Of a DNA stretch of 64,000 nucleotides, positions 59,745 through 64,000 are shown piece by piece. Origin of the DNA: Dactylellina haptotyla (lineage: Eukaryota > Ascomycota > Orbiliomycetes > Orbiliales > Orbiliaceae); NCBI GenBank assembly GCA_031310005.1, contig CM062381.1, forward strand, positions 930,001-994,000, written 5' to 3'. Below the pieces are notes generated by a model that saw only the letters and a program-made list of their open reading frames with translations, was not told where the DNA came from and ran no database searches. The translations under genes were made by a program, and so were the position numbers. How positions within the stretch are numbered: the stretch's first letter is position 1; every line of letters begins with the position of its first letter.

Positions 59745-60086
59745 CTAAGCATTTTCAGAATGAAAGTTGAAATGGCGAAAAATGTAAATTACTTTTATAT
59801 GAGTTTCGCTGTGCACGTGATCGCCCAAGCTCATATGCTCCGTTCGTTGATACAGCGACCGTATGTCTGAGTTTTGAGATACATCGCTTTGATGCGATTC
59901 AGTTGTAGCCATGGCGGCACTCTCTGACCTTCGAAATGGTGGCTGCAAAACCGAGTTTTGAGACGGTTTATTCCCGCGGGCCTCGGCGGCCGCCATGGTT
60001 TCATGGTAGACAGATCGCCAAGTTATATGCTGGTGGGTTTCTACTGATGGGTTATAGTCTCTTGATGCACGGGTTTCGGAGGCCAT
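59745..60086 (-). CDS. Small orphan protein candidate with internal repeats
   Basis: An uninterrupted 113-codon frame starts at an ATG in a strong fungal context (CAACC ATG G), just upstream of the ankyrin gene on the same strand. The product is hydrophilic. It carries a repeated pattern, SQNSVLQPPFRRSES and SQNSDIRSLYQRTEH, each followed by Thr/Ser-Glu-Ser-His-like residues (TTESHQ, HSETH). The last 15 residues look untypical, and a GTAATT donor-like site precedes them, so the true 3' end may be spliced. No homologous family is recognised. It could instead be an upstream exon of the ankyrin gene, but the frames do not join at the obvious sites. Coding status is uncertain. Confidence 0.35.
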   Translation of the reverse strand: MASETRASRDYNPSVETHQHITWRSVYHETMAAAEARGNKPSQNSVLQPPFRRSESAAMATTESHQSDVSQNSDIRSLYQRTEHMSLGDHVHSETHIKVIYIFRHFNFHSENA

Positions 60087-61069
60087 GGTTGAGGTAGTTA
60101 TCGATCGCTGACTGCCGAAACTTAAGAGTATGAATGGAAACGAACGTGGCTGGCTATCTTGTTGTATTTTTTATTGCTTATCTGCCCGTATTAATCTAAA
60201 TTTAAGATACGGCCGAATTATTTAAAATACGAGCCGAACTGCAGAGCGCATTAGATACCCCTCAATCACAATCGCTAGCTACTGTGGAGCCTGAAGGATT
60301 CGTATTAACACGTGACTATATCCTAATACCTGGAAATATTATAACAAATTCTCAAAGCAGAAAATGTTTGGAGAAATGATGAAATTACTGTCCACCAAAA
60401 TTAAGCGCATTATATAGAAATTAATGCATTATATCTGTTAATCACGTGGATTTCTAGCTCTTCCTCGGATTCCAGCCATTTCTTTGTTCCATTAAGTTTA
60501 TTGTGATCCGGTTTGGGCTTTTCCCTTCACAAGGCTGTTGAGCAAAAACACAACGGAGACAACACAACCCGGCAGGCAATGATACAACTTGCGCTATATC
60601 CTACGGCCCGTCGGAATTGACTGTTGCCAGGCGTAATTCGACATCGTTGTTGTTTAGAAAGTCTCTGAATCTAGGAAGCAGTGAGGGTATTTAATTATTT
60701 AACTAAAAATATCTGACTTTATACTTTCAATTCTGAGTTCAAGCCTGCTGTTCGCACAGATTGTCGACGCATTGAGTCACTTGCGAATTCTGCCAACTGA
60801 GAACACAGTTTCTAGTTTGGCCGTGAGTATAGAACCCCTTGGATAGAATTAATATTGCTGTTAGAAAAGCCTTGACTTCCTTAGCTAGCGCTATACGGTA
60901 TTATAGCCATAGGGGTCTCCGTGTGCATGGTGCGGTGTTACGGCGCTACCGATCGGTAATTCGATCTCGGGAGTGTCAAACGCAAGAGCGTACTCTGTAT
61001 TATATTATATTTTCTAGAAATTAATAGAACATATATATATTTGGAGGTTTTATGTTGAATCGGCCAATA

Positions 61070-61128
61070 ATTCTTCAAAGATCTAACTATATTGATCTTA
61101 TTCTTCAAAGATCTATTATATTGATCTT
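61070..61128. repeat. 30-bp tandem duplication
   Basis: Two adjacent units beginning ATTCTTCAAAGATCTA and ending TATTGATCTT differ by only a few positions, one of them a single-base length change. It is in AT-rich non-coding DNA and looks like a recent local duplication. Confidence 0.8.
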
Positions 61129-63376
61129 AGAATATTGCATAAGTTTAGGTTTCGAAGCCACTGCCGTAGTATTTTGACCTGGTATTTCCCAACTCCCACG
61201 GGATTTGAGCGCCTTGTGGCCCGATCTGGGGGTGTGACCACCAATCCGAATCTGTGGGTGTATTTTCCAGTAAAATATGCTTTCGCATGGAAGGTCCGAG
61301 TTCAGAGTTGATGTAACCGACTAGTCACGATAATGGATGGAATAAAAAATGATAATGGTCTAGCCGCTCATTGTCGAGGTTTGGCGTAGCAAAATCCCGC
61401 CTGAGTGGCGTAGCTAGCATCCGAGTTGCGAGGATTATCGGATAAAAATGATGTACGAGGCTTTGGTCTGGGTAAGTATACTTTTAGTATCGAAAATTAT
61501 TCATAAAAAGCAGGGCTGGATGGCGGTTTTCGGAAGTACCGCGGCACTGAAATGGTTGGTATCTACCGAGTTAGCTCGGCAGACGGTTGACATGGCTGGT
61601 GTACCGCTCGGAGGATAATCTCTGCACATGCGTCTGATAATATAGGCTCCATCACATTGTGCTATATTCGGTTATCGGAATAGTACGCACAGCTTAAGCT
61701 CCGTTTTCCGACTGGACGACCGATTTTTTTGACGTCGTTGCATGTTGCCTCATGTCTTTAATCTTTTGCCTTTCTCTTTCCACCAAAATTGCTTTTATTT
61801 TTAAGAATTATTGACCTGAGCATGTTATAGTCTGGGAGTATATGTTTTATTCGAGAGGTGATTTGCTGGATCCTATGCATACTAGGCTGTACGTAGGTGT
61901 GTAGTAGGGTTCGATTCGGTCTGGGCGGCACTCTAAGTTGCGGGTTTCCAGGTTTTAAAGGTACCTTTGAGTTACAAAAATGAAATTTACGTAAGCATAC
62001 CACAATATTTCCGGTTACTGGGTAAATAGAGAAACTAGCATGGTGCTAGCTCCCATAACTCGGCGGAAACAAATTTAGTTGACAGCCCTCAATGTTATAG
62101 CTGCATGTGTAAAATTTAGAATATTTAGTAGTCATGGAAGACTTAGAATTGTACTAGCAGTCTGGGCATACGCGAATTGTATGAATTGTAATGTAATAAA
62201 ATTAATTCTAATTGTTGATATTCAATTAAAACACTCCAAAGCAGTTGCTGTTGAAGATTTGAAAATTGTATGTGCGTGGCACCCGTATTCTCGAAATACA
62301 ATCGAAATATACGAGATAGACGTACAATAGCGCCATCGTACTCCCATCGCATCTTCTCTCTATCCACATCGCAAACCTCTTTGGACCACCCGACTTACCT
62401 TAGCGCACTCCCCACATTGTGACCCAAACCAACCCCACACTGGGTCGAACATCCGTATCTAATCCCATTGGTACTCACTATCCCTGCGGGCTCCGTTACC
62501 CATAAGGCGGCGACCTTTCGACATGGCAAGGACTCGTCAGTTGTTTATACCAGCGCCTATTGAGGTGACAGGGCCTATGAAAGCTATTCCACAACAATGC
62601 TGGTACCGTCAGGACTCGGAGGGCCCTGGGCCACGGCCTAAAACATGGTATACTACGGTCTGGAGGTCGAATAATACCTGCCGGGAAATCCGGAAGAAAT
62701 GATCGAGTCCCCCTCGATGGGCATCGGGATCGAACTGGGACAGTTTCTTGAATCGGTAGCCGGAAGCGCGTCCACAGAGAATAGCGCGAACCAGCCCGAC
62801 AAGTTCCCACTAAAAAATATACCCCAAGAGGCAACACAAAAATATACAAGACCTCGGACCCACTTACATCTAGAAAGCTTCTGGAAAATCGAGTCTGGAT
62901 CGCGTTATGCTCATCTATACTGGGTAAAGGTCCCCAAAGGTCTCTCCTAGGAATATCGGATATATCGCGCAGGCTGAGAAATACATAACGAAATGGCGGG
63001 CGTTAGAAATATTGCGCTCTACTATGGAACTGTAACCGACACGCTCCATCACATACGAGTCTAGTTCATGATGATAACGATTGGGCGGTTCCACCGAAAG
63101 GATGTGAGCGTCAGATTTACCTTGCGGATGCCAAATGGGAGGCTCAATGCGCCTCAGATATAAAAGAGCGACCTCGCAGCGACCATCGAATCGGAGGAGC
63201 TATTAGTTTCATCAAGCCCATCCTAGGAGGTGACTATACATACATCCGGGAAACGGTAGGTATATAGTTGGATCGCTCACTTTCTGGAAATACTGTGCCA
63301 AGAGATAAAAGGTGAGTGAATAGTGAGGAAAAGGTGAGTATAGGAGCCACGGTCACTCTGCGAGAGAACCGCAATC

Positions 63377-64000
63377 ATGCTCTTCTTCCAAGGCCTTCTG
63401 CAATTGGCATTGGCGAGCAGTGCTTTTGCAGGGTCTTACTACGGATCCAAGTGCGCGCAGCCGGTTGCTAGCTGTAAAACAGTCTCCAAGCAATATGCGG
63501 CCTCGTCCAGCTGCTCTAAATTCTTTCACAGCAATCGCATCGCATCGTCCACTTGCACCAGCACTTCAACCAAACCTACGTCGACGACTACTAAGTATGT
63601 CAAGAAGGGAAAGACTACTTGCACGCATTGGAAAACGTCCACTTCTACTAAGTATAAGACTGTGAAAACTGCTTGCAAAACCGTTACTCTCCCCAAAACC
63701 GTCACGAAATGGACCCAGAAAACGCAGTGGGCGACCTGCACCAAATTGAGCACCGTCAAAACGAAGAAGACTTCGTAGGTTTATCAAACTTGGTTCCCAG
63801 ACAGAATCTTGAGCTGACCAATTACAAGATATATCACAACCACTAAGACTGTCACAACTACGAAGACGGTTATAGGGTCGCCGCCAGCCAAACGTGGGCT
63901 CGCGGGGTTGTTCGACCGCAATTACTACTACCAGCAAATTCCCGCATCTTGCTGTACGTCTCAATCTCCAATTAATCGGATGTTAATAGCGCTAACAGTG
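63377..64000 (+). CDS. Secreted Cys/Thr/Lys-rich protein, cut by the right edge
   Basis: Exons 63377-63774 and 63829-63953 join in frame (GTAGGT donor, CTGAC branch, CAAG acceptor). A third exon must lie beyond the window, because 63954 starts a GTACGT donor and a GCTAAC branch-like site appears at the edge. The N-terminus MLFFQGLLQLALASSAFAG is a good signal peptide. The mature part has evenly spread cysteines and many Thr/Lys repeats, such as TSTKPTSTTTK, KYKTVKTACKTVTLPKTVTK and ITTTKTVTTTKTV. A dibasic KR within SPPAKRGLAG could be a Kex2-type cleavage site. The composition suggests an O-glycosylated wall-associated or secreted protein. No family is recognised, and an effector role would be speculation. 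The coding region continues past 64000. Confidence 0.7.

Larger units (their letters stand above)
59560..63376. other. Intergenic, largely gene-free
   Basis: Besides the possible small gene at 59745-60086 and a 30-bp tandem duplication at 61070-61128, nothing convincing is seen. An interrupted plus-strand frame at about 62423-62950 was considered and not called. Confidence 0.4.

Noticed and set aside
62423-62950. Plus-strand frame of about 176 codons with roughly three interruptions and protein-like text near its end
   Set aside because: Stop frequency is not clearly lower than expected by chance, no family is recognised, and no splice pattern removes the interruptions convincingly.

Overview
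The window looks like nuclear DNA of a filamentous ascomycete (Pezizomycotina). Genes are interrupted by short introns, mostly 55-100 nt, with GTAAGT/GTATGT-type donors, CTAAC/CTGAC-like branch sites and CAG/TAG acceptors. The gene set includes a White Collar-2 type GATA factor, a Spa2/SpaA polarisome scaffold, an FcyB-type NCS1 transporter and a GH5 exo-beta-1,3-glucanase, a combination typical of moulds. Sixteen protein genes are supported in 64 kb, and several gaps exceed 2.5 kb. Such loose packing would fit an early-diverging lineage such as Pezizomycetes, but that placement is inference only. No rRNA, convincing tRNA, CRISPR array or intact mobile element was seen.

Layout. 1-6.5 kb (+): the RNA polymerase II CTD phosphatase Ssu72, two small tandem Myb/SANT-like genes (the second with an AT-hook-like basic tail), and an F-box protein. 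8.8-11.9 kb (+): Spa2/SpaA with two SHD repeats and coiled coil. 11.9-17.1 kb: a gene-free 5.2 kb stretch. 17.1-20.9 kb: convergent FcyB-like purine-cytosine permease (+) and secreted exo-1,3-beta-glucanase (-). 23.4-27.9 kb (-): RAD50. 30.5-32.9 kb (+): WC-2/LreB. 34.2-34.9 kb (+): a SNAPIN-like BLOC-1 subunit. 36.4-37.6 kb (-): a multipass membrane protein resembling the UPF0658 Golgi family. 42.0-43.4 kb (+): NPR2 of the SEACIT/GATOR1 complex. 43.5-44.8 kb (-): a zinc-independent MDR oxidoreductase of the prostaglandin/alkenal reductase type. 45.9-46.9 kb (+): a Maf-type nucleotide pyrophosphatase. 46.9-54.3 kb: a 7.5 kb gene desert. 54.3-57.3 kb (-): a type II membrane M28 glutamate-carboxypeptidase-like protein. 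57.9-59.6 kb (-): an acidic-N-terminus, ankyrin-repeat protein. 63.4 kb to the right edge (+): a secreted Cys/Thr/Lys-rich protein cut by the window.

The genes do not form a pathway or a biosynthetic cluster. Most are conserved housekeeping genes in individual transcription units. The lineage-specific parts are the Myb-like pair, the ankyrin protein with a possible small neighbour at 59.7-60.1 kb, and the right-edge secreted protein. The most notable gene-structure points are a GC-AG intron in the carboxypeptidase gene, very small terminal exons in RAD50 and a 14-residue polyglutamine run in WC-2. I found no clear new biological system.
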